NCBI GenBank assembly: GCA_965228625.1
Contig: OZ245829.1
Location: 2,046,001-2,110,000 of the forward strand
Direction of reading: 5' to 3'
Origin: UBA2767 sp965228625
GTDB taxonomy: Bacteria; Pseudomonadota; Alphaproteobacteria; Rhizobiales; Methyloligellaceae
DNA length: 64,000 bases
In this document: one piece after another, positions 8,024-17,225 of the stretch
How the letters are laid out: the number at the start of each line of letters is the position of its first letter
Numbering within the stretch: position 1 is the stretch's first letter
Translations under genes and position numbers: made by a program
The notes under the pieces: generated by a model
The model's database searches: none
Seen by the model: only the letters and a program-made list of their open reading frames with translations
What the model was told of the DNA's origin: nothing

Positions 8024-8812
8024 CTATTGCTTCACATCGACCGTGTAGTTCAATGCAAGCCGCCCGCCGTCGGCATAGATCGTCGTGCCCGTGATGTAGC
8101 TGGACTCATCGCTTGCCAGGAACGCGGCGATCGCAGCCACCTCCGAAGGTTCACCGAACCGGCCGATGGGTGTGCGAGACAGAATACGGTTCGAAATCTC
8201 CTTGTCGGTCGCCACCTTCTCGAGCATTTCGGTCATGATTGAGCCGGGGCCAATCGCATTCACGCGAATGCCGCTCGGAGCGAGCGCCAGTGCCATCGCC
8301 TTCGTCAGTTGCGCCAAACCGCCTTTCGCCACCGTGTAAGCCAGATGGTCCGGTAGTGCAAACACGGCGTTGACCGACGACATGTTGATGATCGTGCCGG
8401 GCACGCCTCCACCCTCGACCTGCGCCACCATCTGTTTTGCGACAATCTGGCCGGCCAGAAACGGTCCCTTGAGATTGGTTTTGAGAACCGCGTCGAACTG
8501 CTCCTCCTCGAGCTCGAGAAACGGTGCGCTGTCGAGTTGCGCGGCATTGTTGATGAGAACGTCGATGCGACCATGGGCGTCGACGGCCTGAGCCACCATG
8601 TTGCGGACATCCAGCCGCTCGCCGACATTGCATTCGATGAAGATCGGCGGTTCACCGTCGCTCGAGAGCGTCTTCGCCGCCTCCTTACCGCCCTTCTCGT
8701 CGATGTCTGCCAGGATCACCTTCGCGCCGTCGGCAATGAAACGTTCCGCGCACGCATAGCCGATGCCGCGTGCTCCACCCGTGATGATCGTAACCTTGCC
8801 GTTCAAATCCAT
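8024..8812 (-). CDS. SDR family NAD(P)-dependent oxidoreductase
   Basis: The 262-residue protein is a classical short-chain dehydrogenase: cofactor motif TGGARGIG near residues 11-18, NNAA near residue 90, catalytic Ser in INMSSVNAVF, Tyr and Lys in YTVAKGG, and the PG motif AIGPGSIMTEM. Asp in ADIDEKGG at the end of strand 2 suggests NAD rather than NADP. The start at 8812 has GGGAGG 8 bases upstream, better than the ATG three codons earlier. Substrate not predictable; the gene stands alone. Confidence 0.88.
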   Translation of the reverse strand: MDLNGKVTIITGGARGIGYACAERFIADGAKVILADIDEKGGKEAAKTLSSDGEPPIFIECNVGERLDVRNMVAQAVDAHGRIDVLINNAAQLDSAPFLELEEEQFDAVLKTNLKGPFLAGQIVAKQMVAQVEGGGVPGTIINMSSVNAVFALPDHLAYTVAKGGLAQLTKAMALALAPSGIRVNAIGPGSIMTEMLEKVATDKEISNRILSRTPIGRFGEPSEVAAIAAFLASDESSYITGTTIYADGGRLALNYTVDVKQ

Positions 8813-9017
8813 GACGCGCACCTCCCGTTGCGAGCCCGCACGCTATGCCCACCGCCATCGCGGAGCAAGAGCGGTCTTACGCATCGCCGCCCGTGACAGG
8901 GCTGACGAAGGGCCTCGACTTCGCAAGAAACGAATGGCGCGGACAACCGGGCAGTCGTGCGCGGGCCCGACGCGGCGCGTGCGTGCCGCTATGCGCACGC
9001 CGGGCCGCTGCGACACC

Positions 9018-9317
9018 TCACTGCTTGTATCGCTCGAACAGCTCCACGAGCTCGTTGAACTTGATCTTCTGTTCCTTCTCGCTGCCACTGCTGATCGCCT
9101 CGGCGACGCAATGATCGGCGTGATCCTTGAGGATTTCGGTTTCCACCTTGTTCAGGGCCGACTTGATGGCGCGAAGCTGGGTGAGGATATCGATGCAATA
9201 TCGTTCGTCCTCGATCATGCGCGCGATCCCGCGCACTTGCCCCTCGATCCGGGACAGGCGGGACAGGCAGTCTTTGTGACGTGGTTTCACGGCGGCGCTT
9301 GCCTCCTTTGCCGGCAT
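9018..9317 (-). CDS. csoR: CsoR/RcnR-type copper-responsive repressor
   Basis: The 99-residue all-helical protein shows the DUF156 core CLSRLSRIEGQVRGIARMI and the copper-binding triad Cys41, His66 and Cys70 in the C-H-C spacing of CsoR (24 and 3 residues between ligands). Such repressors release DNA when they bind Cu(I). The gene is divergent from a copper-exporting ATPase and an interrupted palindrome lies between them, so it very likely represses that gene and itself. The ATG at 9317 is used; a TTG codon just before it is also in frame. Confidence 0.9.
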   Translation of the reverse strand: MPAKEASAAVKPRHKDCLSRLSRIEGQVRGIARMIEDERYCIDILTQLRAIKSALNKVETEILKDHADHCVAEAISSGSEKEQKIKFNELVELFERYKQ

Positions 9318-9351
9318 CAAACTTCGCGGTTGAAACCGGATAAGCGTTCAC

Positions 9352-9368
9352 ATACCTTATAGGGGTAT
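9352..9368. promoter_or_regulatory. probable CsoR operator between csoR and copA
   Basis: The 17-bp element ATACCTTATAGGGGTAT is an imperfect palindrome with ATACC/GGTAT arms and a TATAGGGG centre, the layout of CsoR-family operators. It lies 31 bases before the copA start and 34 bases before the csoR start, where a repressor could block both promoters. Inferred from position and symmetry. Confidence 0.65.
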
Positions 9369-9399
9369 ATGGTATCTGACAAGACCAAGGCCTCTTTCG

Positions 9400-11745
9400 A
9401 TGAGTCAGAGCTGCTGTCACGAAACGAAGACCCGACAAGAGTCCCAGACGGCCACCGCGATCGATCCCGTCTGCGGCATGACCGTGGACGTAGCGGGCGC
9501 GCAGCACACGACGACCCACGACGGCACGCGCTACTATTTCTGCCGCGCGGAGTGTCAGCAGAAGTTCGAGGCCGATCCGCAAGCCTATCTCGGCGAGCGC
9601 AAGGAACCCGAGCCTGCGCCTCCCGGAACCCTCTACACGTGCTCCATGTGTCCGGAAGTTGTGCAGGAGGAACCGGGCGCATGTCCCATATGCGGCATGG
9701 CGCTCGAACCCATGGGCCTGCCTGCCGCCGACGCGGGCCCGAATCCGGAACTTGTTGATTTCACGAGGCGTTTCTGGGTCGGCATCGCCTTTTCGATTCC
9801 CGTACTGATCCTTGCAATGGGACCGATGATCGGCCTGCCGGTCCGCGACTGGCTCGGTCACCGCATGGCGGCGTGGCTTGAACTTGCATTCGCCACACCC
9901 GTCGTCCTTTGGGTCGCGAAGCCCTTCTTCGAGCGGTGCTGGGCCTCTTTCGTCAACCGCGCCGCGAACATGTGGACGCTGATCGGCATCGGCGTGGGCG
10001 CCGCGTATCTCTATTCGGTCGTCGCGGTCGTCGCGCCCGGTCTCTTTCCAGAGGCGTTTCGCGACGCGTCCGGCTCGGTCGCGGTCTATTTCGAGGCCGC
10101 GGCGATGATCATCGTCCTGGTGCTCGCCGGCCAGATTATGGAACTGCGGGCGCGGGAGCGCACCGGAGACGCCATCCGCGCCCTGCTCGATCTCGCCCCG
10201 AAGACGGCTCTACGCGTGACGAAGGGCGGCGCCGACGAGGAGGTGGAGCTTGACGAGGTTCAGGCCGGCGATCACCTGCGCGTCCGTCCCGGCGATGCCG
10301 TGCCGGTGGACGGCGTGCTCGTGGACGGGCGTTCATCCGTGGACGAGTCGCTTCTCACGGGCGAGGCGGTGCCGGTGGAGAAAGCGCAAGGCGACCCTGT
10401 CACCGGCGGCACGCTCAACAAGTCCGGCAGCTTCGTCATGGAGGCGAAACGGGTCGGCGCCGAGACGGTTCTTTCGCAAATCGTCACCATGGTCGCCGAC
10501 GCGCAACGCAGCCGCGCGCCGATCCAGAAAATGGTGGATGTCGTCGCCGGCTATTTTGTTCCGGCCGTCGTTGCGGTCGCGATCATCGCCTTCGTGGTCT
10601 GGTCGATCTGGGGGCCCGAGCCGGCGATGGCTTACGGATTCATCGCTGCCGTCTCGGTGCTGATTATTGCCTGTCCATGCGCCCTCGGCCTGGCAACGCC
10701 CATGTCGATTATGGTGGCCACCGGTCGCGGCGCGCAGGCCGGCGTTCTCATCAAGGATGCGGAGAACCTGGAACGCTTTGCCGCCGTCGACACGCTCATC
10801 GTCGACAAGACGGGCACGCTCACGGTCGGCAGACCGGAAGTGACCGACGTCGTCGCAATCGGCAAGCACAAGCAACGCGACGTTCTCAAATATGCCGCCG
10901 CCCTGGAACTCGGCAGCGAGCACCCCCTCGCGGAAGCAATCGTCGGCGCCGCCCACGCGCAGGACCTCTCACTGCCCAAATCGACCGCCTTTGAGGCGGT
11001 CACCGGCAAGGGCGTCAGGGGCAAAATCGGCCGGACCGCGGTCGCCCTCGGCAACGCGGCCATGATGCGCGATGAACTCGGACTGGACGCCGATGCGCAC
11101 CAAGGGCAGGCCGACGCGATGCGCGGCGACGGCAAGACCGCCATGTTCGTGGCAATCGGGAAGGACATTGCCGGGATCATCGCCGTTGCCGACCTGATCA
11201 AGGAAACGACACCGGACGCCCTCCGCGCTCTGCACGAAGAGGGGTTCCGCATCGTCATGGTCACGGGCGACACGGAGCGCACCGCGCAGGCCATTGCTTC
11301 ACGGCTCGGCATCGACGAGGTGCGTGCCGATGTTCTTCCCGACGAGAAGGCCAGGATCGTCAAAGAACTGCAACACGATGGCGCGCGGGTCGCCATGGCC
11401 GGCGACGGGGTCAATGATGCGCCCGCCCTCGCCCAGGCGGATGTCGGCATCGCCATGGGAACGGGCGCCGATGTCGCCATTGAAAGCGCCGGCATCACGC
11501 TCCTGAAGGGCGACCTCACCGGCATTGTCCGGGCGCGCAGGCTGTCCGAACAGACCCTGCGCAACATCAAGCAGAACCTGTTTTTTGCCTTTGCATACAA
11601 TACGGTAGGCGTGCCGGTCGCCGCCGGCATACTGTACCCGGCGCTCGGCGTTCTGCTCTCGCCGATGGTCGCCGCCGCCGCAATGAGCCTGTCGTCGGTA
11701 TCGGTGATCGGCAACGCGCTCAGGCTGCGCAACGCGCGCCTTTGA
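9400..11745 (+). CDS. copA: Cu(I)-exporting P1B-type ATPase with YHS and metal-binding N-terminus
   Basis: The 781-residue pump exports Cu(I) from the cytoplasm using ATP. Residues 20-65 form a YHS domain (DPVCGMTVDV ... YYFCRAECQQKF); residues 77-107 are a heavy-metal-binding domain ending ACPICGMALEPMG. Core motifs follow: TGE at 320-322, the membrane CPC metal site at 425-427, the phosphorylated Asp469 in DKTGTLT, the SEHP motif with His508-Pro509, and GDGVND from 668. The usual CxxC ferredoxin-like domains are absent, and the second N-terminal domain has YTCSMCPEVV where family members normally show YTCPMHPEVV. Divergent from csoR, which probably controls it. Confidence 0.93.
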   Translation: MSQSCCHETKTRQESQTATAIDPVCGMTVDVAGAQHTTTHDGTRYYFCRAECQQKFEADPQAYLGERKEPEPAPPGTLYTCSMCPEVVQEEPGACPICGMALEPMGLPAADAGPNPELVDFTRRFWVGIAFSIPVLILAMGPMIGLPVRDWLGHRMAAWLELAFATPVVLWVAKPFFERCWASFVNRAANMWTLIGIGVGAAYLYSVVAVVAPGLFPEAFRDASGSVAVYFEAAAMIIVLVLAGQIMELRARERTGDAIRALLDLAPKTALRVTKGGADEEVELDEVQAGDHLRVRPGDAVPVDGVLVDGRSSVDESLLTGEAVPVEKAQGDPVTGGTLNKSGSFVMEAKRVGAETVLSQIVTMVADAQRSRAPIQKMVDVVAGYFVPAVVAVAIIAFVVWSIWGPEPAMAYGFIAAVSVLIIACPCALGLATPMSIMVATGRGAQAGVLIKDAENLERFAAVDTLIVDKTGTLTVGRPEVTDVVAIGKHKQRDVLKYAAALELGSEHPLAEAIVGAAHAQDLSLPKSTAFEAVTGKGVRGKIGRTAVALGNAAMMRDELGLDADAHQGQADAMRGDGKTAMFVAIGKDIAGIIAVADLIKETTPDALRALHEEGFRIVMVTGDTERTAQAIASRLGIDEVRADVLPDEKARIVKELQHDGARVAMAGDGVNDAPALAQADVGIAMGTGADVAIESAGITLLKGDLTGIVRARRLSEQTLRNIKQNLFFAFAYNTVGVPVAAGILYPALGVLLSPMVAAAAMSLSSVSVIGNALRLRNARL

Positions 11746-11747
11746 GA

Positions 11748-11768
11748 CGGCGCAAGGGCGATGCGCCG
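11748..11768 (+). terminator. weak hairpin after copA
   Basis: CGGCGCA pairs with TGCGCCG across a 7-nt loop just after the copA stop. No proper U-run follows, so it may be a pause or Rho-assisted end rather than a full intrinsic terminator. Confidence 0.3.
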
Positions 11769-11919
11769 CATCGATTTCGCACGGCATTGCCTTAATTATG
11801 GCGGTGAGGCAGACAACTGTCTTCCCCGGAAATTCAACGCTTGCCATAATAACGCCTAACTGAAGGCGAGTTATGGGATGCGGGGGCATTTATCAAGCTT
11901 GTCAGGAGGGAACACTAGG

Positions 11920-13077
11920 ATGAGCTTCAAGACGCGCACGAAATTCTACCTGGCGCTGCTGCTTGCGTTTGTGATCGCGGGCACGACGGCCTACGCCCAG
12001 CAGCGACAGCTTTCACCTTATGAGAAGCAGCGATTTGACCGGAACCGCAGCGCGGTCAGCATTATCGGCGGCGGCATCAACGGTACCTACATTCGCTACG
12101 CGACGGACATCGCCAACGAGCTCGACGACCTGAAGGGCAACGAAATGCGGGTCCTTCCGATCATCGGCCGCGGCGGCGGACAGAATGTCATCGACATCCT
12201 GTTCCTGCGCGGCATTGACATGGGATTGACGCAGCAGGATCACCTGGCGTTCTTCAAGAACCTCGATCCAGCCCTTTACGGCGATATCGACAATCGCGTC
12301 CGCTATGTCACCAAGCTCTACAACTCCGAATACCACCTGGTCGCCCGTACGGACGTCAAGAAATTCGATGACCTGAAGGGCAAGACGGTGAACTTCTGGC
12401 GCCCCTGGAGCGCCACGGATATCGGCAGCCAGACCATCTTTCGCCTGATCGGCGTCGACGTGAAGCCGATCTACATCGATACGGCCAGCGCACTGGAGAA
12501 AGTCAAGAGCGGCGAGATTGCCGCGACCGTACTGCTCGCGGGCGCGCCGGTTCCGGGTTACGCGAAGATAAAGCCGGAGGAGGGCCTGCATATCGTCCCG
12601 CTCGGGCCGAACAGCCTTTCGCCGGAGCAGAACGCCAAGCTGCTCGAGGTCTATCTGCCGACGAAGCTGACCCACGAACAGTATCCGAACATCATTCCAC
12701 AGGGCCAGGAAGTCGAGTCCTACGCCAGCGGCGTGGTCCTTGCTGTCTATAACTGGAAGGAAGGTTCGGACCGCTACAAGAAGGTCGCGCGCTTCGTCGA
12801 CAAGTTCTTCGCCAAATTCCCGAACTTGCAGAAACCACCGCGGCATCCGAAGTGGACAACGGTCAATCTGGCGGCAAACATTCCGGGCTGGACCCGGTTC
12901 AAGCCCGCCCAGGAATGGCTCGATAATCCGGCCAATCGCAAACAGCCCGAGCCCGCGAGGGATGCATTCGCCGCGTTCCTGAAACAGAACGGCGGATCCG
13001 GGCAGAACTACTCTGAAGCGGAACTCGAAGCCCTCTTCAAGAAGTTCTCGGCCTGGTGGGCGACGCAACAGCGATAA
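11920..13077 (+). CDS. TAXI family TRAP-type solute receptor
   Basis: The 385-residue protein starts with a signal peptide (MSFKTRTKFYLALLLAFVIA then GTTAYA, cleavage near residue 25) and continues as a periplasmic binding protein of the TAXI group: IIGGGINGTYIRYATDIANE ligand block, then GLTQQDHLAFFKN and VKSGEIAATVLLAG. TAXI receptors deliver organic acids or similar solutes to fused TRAP permeases. No permease gene is adjacent, so this is an orphan receptor. Start ATG 11920 has AGGAGGG 9 bases upstream. Confidence 0.87.
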   Translation: MSFKTRTKFYLALLLAFVIAGTTAYAQQRQLSPYEKQRFDRNRSAVSIIGGGINGTYIRYATDIANELDDLKGNEMRVLPIIGRGGGQNVIDILFLRGIDMGLTQQDHLAFFKNLDPALYGDIDNRVRYVTKLYNSEYHLVARTDVKKFDDLKGKTVNFWRPWSATDIGSQTIFRLIGVDVKPIYIDTASALEKVKSGEIAATVLLAGAPVPGYAKIKPEEGLHIVPLGPNSLSPEQNAKLLEVYLPTKLTHEQYPNIIPQGQEVESYASGVVLAVYNWKEGSDRYKKVARFVDKFFAKFPNLQKPPRHPKWTTVNLAANIPGWTRFKPAQEWLDNPANRKQPEPARDAFAAFLKQNGGSGQNYSEAELEALFKKFSAWWATQQR

Positions 13078-13105
13078 CCAGCTCACTCATATTTGAACAA
13101 CACGG

Positions 13106-13134
13106 CCGGCCCCTCCGGGGGCCGGTCTTTTTTT
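13106..13134 (+). terminator. Rho-independent terminator after the TAXI receptor gene
   Basis: CCGGCCCC pairs with GGGGCCGG around a short loop and is followed by TCTTTTTTT. It lies 29 bases after the stop codon and is a textbook forward-strand terminator. Confidence 0.9.
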
Positions 13135-13225
13135 GTGGCACTGGCGGCAAATTCGCGTCGAGGCGAGTGGTCATGCTATCTTGCGATCCGCCGACCCACC
13201 GCGGCTCACGCCGACCGATCCTCCG

Positions 13226-14446
13226 ATGCCCTCGACCGCCGGAACAGCAAAGATCATCGAAACCCTGCGCTCGCCGAACTATGGCAGCTACGTCATCGGC
13301 AACGGCATCTCGCTGATCGGCACCTGGATGCAGCGTATCGCCGTCGGCTGGCTGACGTGGGAGCTGACGGGCTCGCCCTTATGGCTCGGCATCATTGCCT
13401 TCGCCGATCTGTTTCCGGCGGTGATCATCGGTCCGATCAGCGGGGCGATCGCCGACCGGCGGGACCGCCTGCGTCTGGTTCAGGTGTCTCAGGGACTGTC
13501 CTGCGTGCAGGCGGCCACCCTTTTCGCCCTCTCCGCGGCAGGGGCGATCGACGTGTACGCCCTCGCGGCCCTGTCGCTGTTTCTCGGGATCGTCACGGCG
13601 GTGAACCAGCCGGCCCGTCTCGCCCTCGTGCCCAGCCTGGTGCACGCCCACCAGCTCAACTCGGCGATCGGCATCAACTCGGTCATTTTCAATCTCGCAC
13701 GGCTGATCGGCCCGGCGATCGCCGGCGTCATCATCGCCAGCGGACACGTCTCCTGGGTGTTCGCAATCAATGCCGTCTCGTTCGCGTTTTTCCTGTTTAT
13801 TCTCATGAACTTACGGCTGACGCGACCGTTCGTGACCAAGCGGAAACGCAAGCATTTCATGGCCGACCTGATGGACGGTTTCGTCTATGCCGCCCGCGAC
13901 CCGCGCCTGTCGGCACTCCTGGCACTCAACATCGCCATCGGTCTCGGCGCGCGCCCGTTGGTCGAGCTGCTGCCCGGCCTCGCCGCCGCGGTCTTCGGCG
14001 GCGGACCGCAGACCCTTGCCCTGCTGACGGCAACGCTTGGCGGCGGCGCCATCATCGGCGGCCTCTGGCTTGCCGGACGCAACCACGAGGGCGATCTGAC
14101 CGGAACGGTTCTCGCCGCCGCTTTCGTGCTCGCTCTGGCCCTGATCGCGTTCATTGCCACGACCGAAATCTGGATCGCCGTGGCGGCCATGGTCGTGCTC
14201 GGCATGACCATGTCGATCGCCGGCGCGGGCATCCAGACCCTGCTGCAATTCCATGTCGACTCGGACATGCGCGGCCGCGTGCTCAGCATCTACGGACTCA
14301 TCCTGCGCGGCGGCCCTGCGATCGGCGCCTTGACCATGGGCTCGCTTGCGGAGTTCCTCGGGTTGCGATGGCCGCTCGCCGGGGGTGCGGTGATCGTGGC
14401 CGCGGCGGCGCTCTGGATCACGATCCGCTCCAATCGCAAGTCCTGA
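13226..14446 (+). CDS. MFS exporter, EntS-like (MFS_3) family
   Basis: The 406-residue protein has twelve predicted membrane helices and the MFS_3 signature GTWMQRIAVGWLTWELTGSP in helix 1, followed by GAIADRRDRLRLV in loop 2-3. The family includes the enterobactin exporter EntS and many uncharacterised exporters; no siderophore genes are nearby, so the substrate is open. The ATG at 13226 was chosen because conserved sequence begins with SPNYGSYVIGNGIS shortly after it. It stands after a strong terminator and is probably transcribed alone. Confidence 0.87.
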   Translation: MPSTAGTAKIIETLRSPNYGSYVIGNGISLIGTWMQRIAVGWLTWELTGSPLWLGIIAFADLFPAVIIGPISGAIADRRDRLRLVQVSQGLSCVQAATLFALSAAGAIDVYALAALSLFLGIVTAVNQPARLALVPSLVHAHQLNSAIGINSVIFNLARLIGPAIAGVIIASGHVSWVFAINAVSFAFFLFILMNLRLTRPFVTKRKRKHFMADLMDGFVYAARDPRLSALLALNIAIGLGARPLVELLPGLAAAVFGGGPQTLALLTATLGGGAIIGGLWLAGRNHEGDLTGTVLAAAFVLALALIAFIATTEIWIAVAAMVVLGMTMSIAGAGIQTLLQFHVDSDMRGRVLSIYGLILRGGPAIGALTMGSLAEFLGLRWPLAGGAVIVAAAALWITIRSNRKS

Positions 14447-14582
14447 CGTCCGCGCACGGGAGGCTCCTGGCCGAATTCGGGCAGCATTGCGGCAATCGCG
14501 CGGCGGCCTGCCGCACGACTGATCCGATCCCGGGACGCTCGCGTAAGTGGCGTATCAACCCCCAATCTCCAGGAGGAAATCA

Positions 14583-15062
14583 ATGACGCTTCTTCGCAAT
14601 CTGATGTTTGCACTGCTTCTGATCGTGCCGGCCTCGGTCGCACAGGCAGGCAGCAAGGACATTGTCGACACCGCCGCCGGCGCTGGTCAGTTCAACACCC
14701 TCGTGGCCGCGGTGAAGGCCGCAGGTCTCGTCGACACCCTGAAGGGCACCGGCCCGTTCACGGTCTTCGCACCAACTGACGAGGCTTTCGCCAAGCTGCC
14801 GGACGGAACGGTCGACGATCTTCTCAAGCCCGAGAACAAAGAGAAACTCGTCGCGATCCTGACCTACCACGTGATCCCGGGCAAGGTGATGTCCGGCGAC
14901 ATCGCCGGCAAGAAGACCGACGTCAAGACGGTCCAGGGCTCCAACATCGCAGTCGATGCGACCAAGGGCGTGAAAGTCGACAACGCGAAAGTGACCAAGG
15001 CCGACATTGCGGCTTCGAATGGCGTGATCCACGTCATCGACACGGTCGTCATGCCGAAGTAA
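14583..15062 (+). CDS. secreted fasciclin (FAS1) domain protein
   Basis: The 159-residue product has a signal peptide (residues 1-22, LLRNLMFALLLIVPASVAQA) and one complete FAS1 domain: the H1-like FTVFAPTDEAFAKLP motif and the H2-like LTYHVIPGKVMSGDI plus NGVIHVIDTVVMPK end. FAS1 proteins mediate adhesion in the periplasm or outside the cell; function in bacteria is mostly unknown. AGGAGG lies 6 bases before the ATG. Confidence 0.92.
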   Translation: MTLLRNLMFALLLIVPASVAQAGSKDIVDTAAGAGQFNTLVAAVKAAGLVDTLKGTGPFTVFAPTDEAFAKLPDGTVDDLLKPENKEKLVAILTYHVIPGKVMSGDIAGKKTDVKTVQGSNIAVDATKGVKVDNAKVTKADIAASNGVIHVIDTVVMPK

Positions 15063-15091
15063 CGGCGCGACACCTGTGCAGGGTCTGAACG

Positions 15092-15114
15092 GGCAGCGGG
15101 CCAGTCCCGCTGCC
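15092..15114. terminator. shared hairpin between fasciclin and prpE 3' ends
   Basis: GGCAGCGGG pairs with CCCGCTGCC over a 5-nt loop exactly between two convergent stop codons (15062 and 15117). The forward side is followed by only TTT, so termination is probably partial; the position suits a bidirectional barrier. Confidence 0.55.
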
Positions 15115-15116
15115 TT

Positions 15117-17027
15117 TCACTGCCCCGGTATGCCCCGCTCCTTCAGCGCATCCGTGATCTCGCCGAGGATGGCCGGATCGTCGATGGTGGCAGGCATCTT
15201 GTACTCTTCGCCATCGGCGATGCAGCGCATCGTGCCACGCAGGATTTTTCCCGAACGCGTCTTGGGCAGGCGCGCCACGGCGAGGACGAGCTTGAAGGCG
15301 GCGACCGGTCCGATCTTCTCGCGCACCAGTCCCACCACCTCTTTCTCGATTTCCGCCGGGTCCCGGTTGACGCCGGCGTTGAGGACCATGAACCCTGCCG
15401 GAATTTGTCCCTTGAGCTGATCGGCGATGCCGATGACGGCGCATTCGGCGACATCCGGATGCGAGGCGACGACCTCCTCCATGCCGCCCGTCGACAGCCG
15501 ATGGCCGGCGACGTTGATGATGTCGTCGGTGCGGGCCATGACGTAGACATATCCGTCTTCGTCGAGGTAGCCGGCGTCAGCCGTCTTGTAATAGCCGGGA
15601 TACTCTTCCAGGTAGCTTTCCCTGAACCGCTCATCCGCGTTCCAGAGCGTCGGCAGGCACGCGGGCGGCAGCGGCAGTTTGATGGAAATGGCGCCGATCT
15701 TCCCGGTCTCGACCTGGTTGTTGGCCTCATCGAGAATGTGGATCTCGTAACCCGGCATCGGCACCGTGGGCGAACCGTGTTTGACCGGAAGAGCGCCCAG
15801 CCCCATGGGATTGCCGGCAATGGTCCAGCCCGTCTCCGTCTGCCACCAGTGATCGATGACGGGCACCTTCAGATTGTCCTCGGCCCACTGGATCGTGTCC
15901 GGATCGGCGCGCTCGCCCGCCAGGAACAGGGTCCGGAAATTCGACATGTCGTACTTGCCGATGAATTCCGCCTTCGGGTCGACCTGCTTGATGGCGCGGA
16001 ACGCCGTCGGCGCGGTGAACATGGCGGCGACGTTGTGCTCCGAGATCACGCGCCAGAACACGCCGGCGTCCGGCGTGCCCACGGGCTTGCCCTCGAACAT
16101 GATCGTCGTGTTGCCGTGGAGCAGCGGCGCATAGACGATGTAGGAATGACCAACGACCCAGCCGACGTCCGATGCCGCCCAGTACACCTCGCCGGGTTCC
16201 ACGTCGTAGATGTTCTTCATGGTCCAGTACAGCGCGACCATGTGCCCGCCATTGTCGCGCACGACGCCCTTGGGCTCGCCGGTGGTACCTGACGTGTAGA
16301 GGATGTAGAGCGGGTCCGTCGCCGCCACGACGACGCAGTCCGCGCGTCTTCCGTCCGCCTTGGCCTGCGCGACGCTCTCCGCCCAGTCGTGGTCCCTTCC
16401 CTCGACCATCGAGGCTTCCGCCTGCTCACGCTGCAATACGAGGCAGGCGTCGGGTTTCGAGGACGACAGATCGATCGCCTCGTCAAGCAGGGGCTTGTAT
16501 TCGACGACCCGGCCCGGCTCGATACCGCAGGACGCGGTCAGGATCGCCTTCGGCTGGGCGTCGTCGATCCGGGTCGCCAGTTCGTTGGGTGCGAAACCGC
16601 CGAACACCACCGAGTGAATGGCGCCGATCCGCGCGCAGGCAAGCATGGCGAACGTGGCCTCCGGGATCATCGGCATGTAGATGATCACGCGGTCACCCTT
16701 TTCCACGCCCATGTCCTGAAGCACCGCGGCCAGCGCGGAGACTTCGTCCAGAAGCTCCGAATAGGTGAATTTCTGCTGCGCGCCGGTGATGGGGCTGTCG
16801 TAAATCAGGGCAAGCTGATCGCCGCGCCCGCGTTCGGCATGGCGGTCGACGCAGTTGTAGCAGGTGTTGCATTGGGCGCCGACGAACCAGCGTCCGTAAA
16901 TGCCCGCATCCGGGTCGAAAACCTTCTCCGCTGGTTTGATCCAGTCGATCTTCTTTGCGGCCTCGCCCCAGAATCCTTCCGGATCCTGCAGCCAGCTCTC
17001 ATAGACGTCCCTGTACCGGCTTGCCAT
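15117..17027 (-). CDS. prpE: propionate-CoA ligase (PrpE/ACSS3-like)
   Basis: The 636-residue AMP-forming ligase activates propionate or another short acid to its CoA ester through an acyl-adenylate. It begins with an ACAS_N domain (RYRDVYESWLQDPEGFWGEA), has the P-loop YTSGTTGEPKGVVRDNGGH near residue 245, the GERADPDTIQW and WWQTETGW blocks, and the acetylatable catalytic Lys in TRSGKILRG near residue 594. The VVRDNGGH motif separates propionate-type enzymes from acetate-CoA ligases. GGGAGGG precedes the ATG. Activity could include acetate or butyrate. Confidence 0.87.
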   Translation of the reverse strand: MASRYRDVYESWLQDPEGFWGEAAKKIDWIKPAEKVFDPDAGIYGRWFVGAQCNTCYNCVDRHAERGRGDQLALIYDSPITGAQQKFTYSELLDEVSALAAVLQDMGVEKGDRVIIYMPMIPEATFAMLACARIGAIHSVVFGGFAPNELATRIDDAQPKAILTASCGIEPGRVVEYKPLLDEAIDLSSSKPDACLVLQREQAEASMVEGRDHDWAESVAQAKADGRRADCVVVAATDPLYILYTSGTTGEPKGVVRDNGGHMVALYWTMKNIYDVEPGEVYWAASDVGWVVGHSYIVYAPLLHGNTTIMFEGKPVGTPDAGVFWRVISEHNVAAMFTAPTAFRAIKQVDPKAEFIGKYDMSNFRTLFLAGERADPDTIQWAEDNLKVPVIDHWWQTETGWTIAGNPMGLGALPVKHGSPTVPMPGYEIHILDEANNQVETGKIGAISIKLPLPPACLPTLWNADERFRESYLEEYPGYYKTADAGYLDEDGYVYVMARTDDIINVAGHRLSTGGMEEVVASHPDVAECAVIGIADQLKGQIPAGFMVLNAGVNRDPAEIEKEVVGLVREKIGPVAAFKLVLAVARLPKTRSGKILRGTMRCIADGEEYKMPATIDDPAILGEITDALKERGIPGQ

Positions 17028-17142
17028 TGAACCCTCCCCTTGTGCTGCCGGACGGCCATGGCCAACGTGTGATCAACCGTCCCGCCGTTTCTTTTTATTC
17101 AATTCCGCCGTCGCGCGCGAGGGGGAGCGGAGCAAGTGCCGC

Positions 17143-17170
17143 AGCCTACTTTTGATCTAGAAGGCTCTAG
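17143..17170 (-). repeat. recurrent TAG-linked motif, copy C
   Basis: Reverse-strand CTAGAGCCTTCTAGATCAAA matches the motif found at 6644-6670 and 58011-58036. Here it lies in the divergent prpE/tauE promoter region and does not supply a stop codon. Confidence 0.5.
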
Positions 17171-17225
17171 CCCGAAAGCCTAATGAGCGTTAGAAGCGCA
17201 CGTTGCCCCGCTCCGGTTCAAATCC

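Noticed and set aside
13093..14586. 497-codon forward frame overlapping the EntS-like exporter
   Set aside because: The translation is Arg/Pro/His-rich without membrane segments, while the other frame gives a clear twelve-helix transporter.
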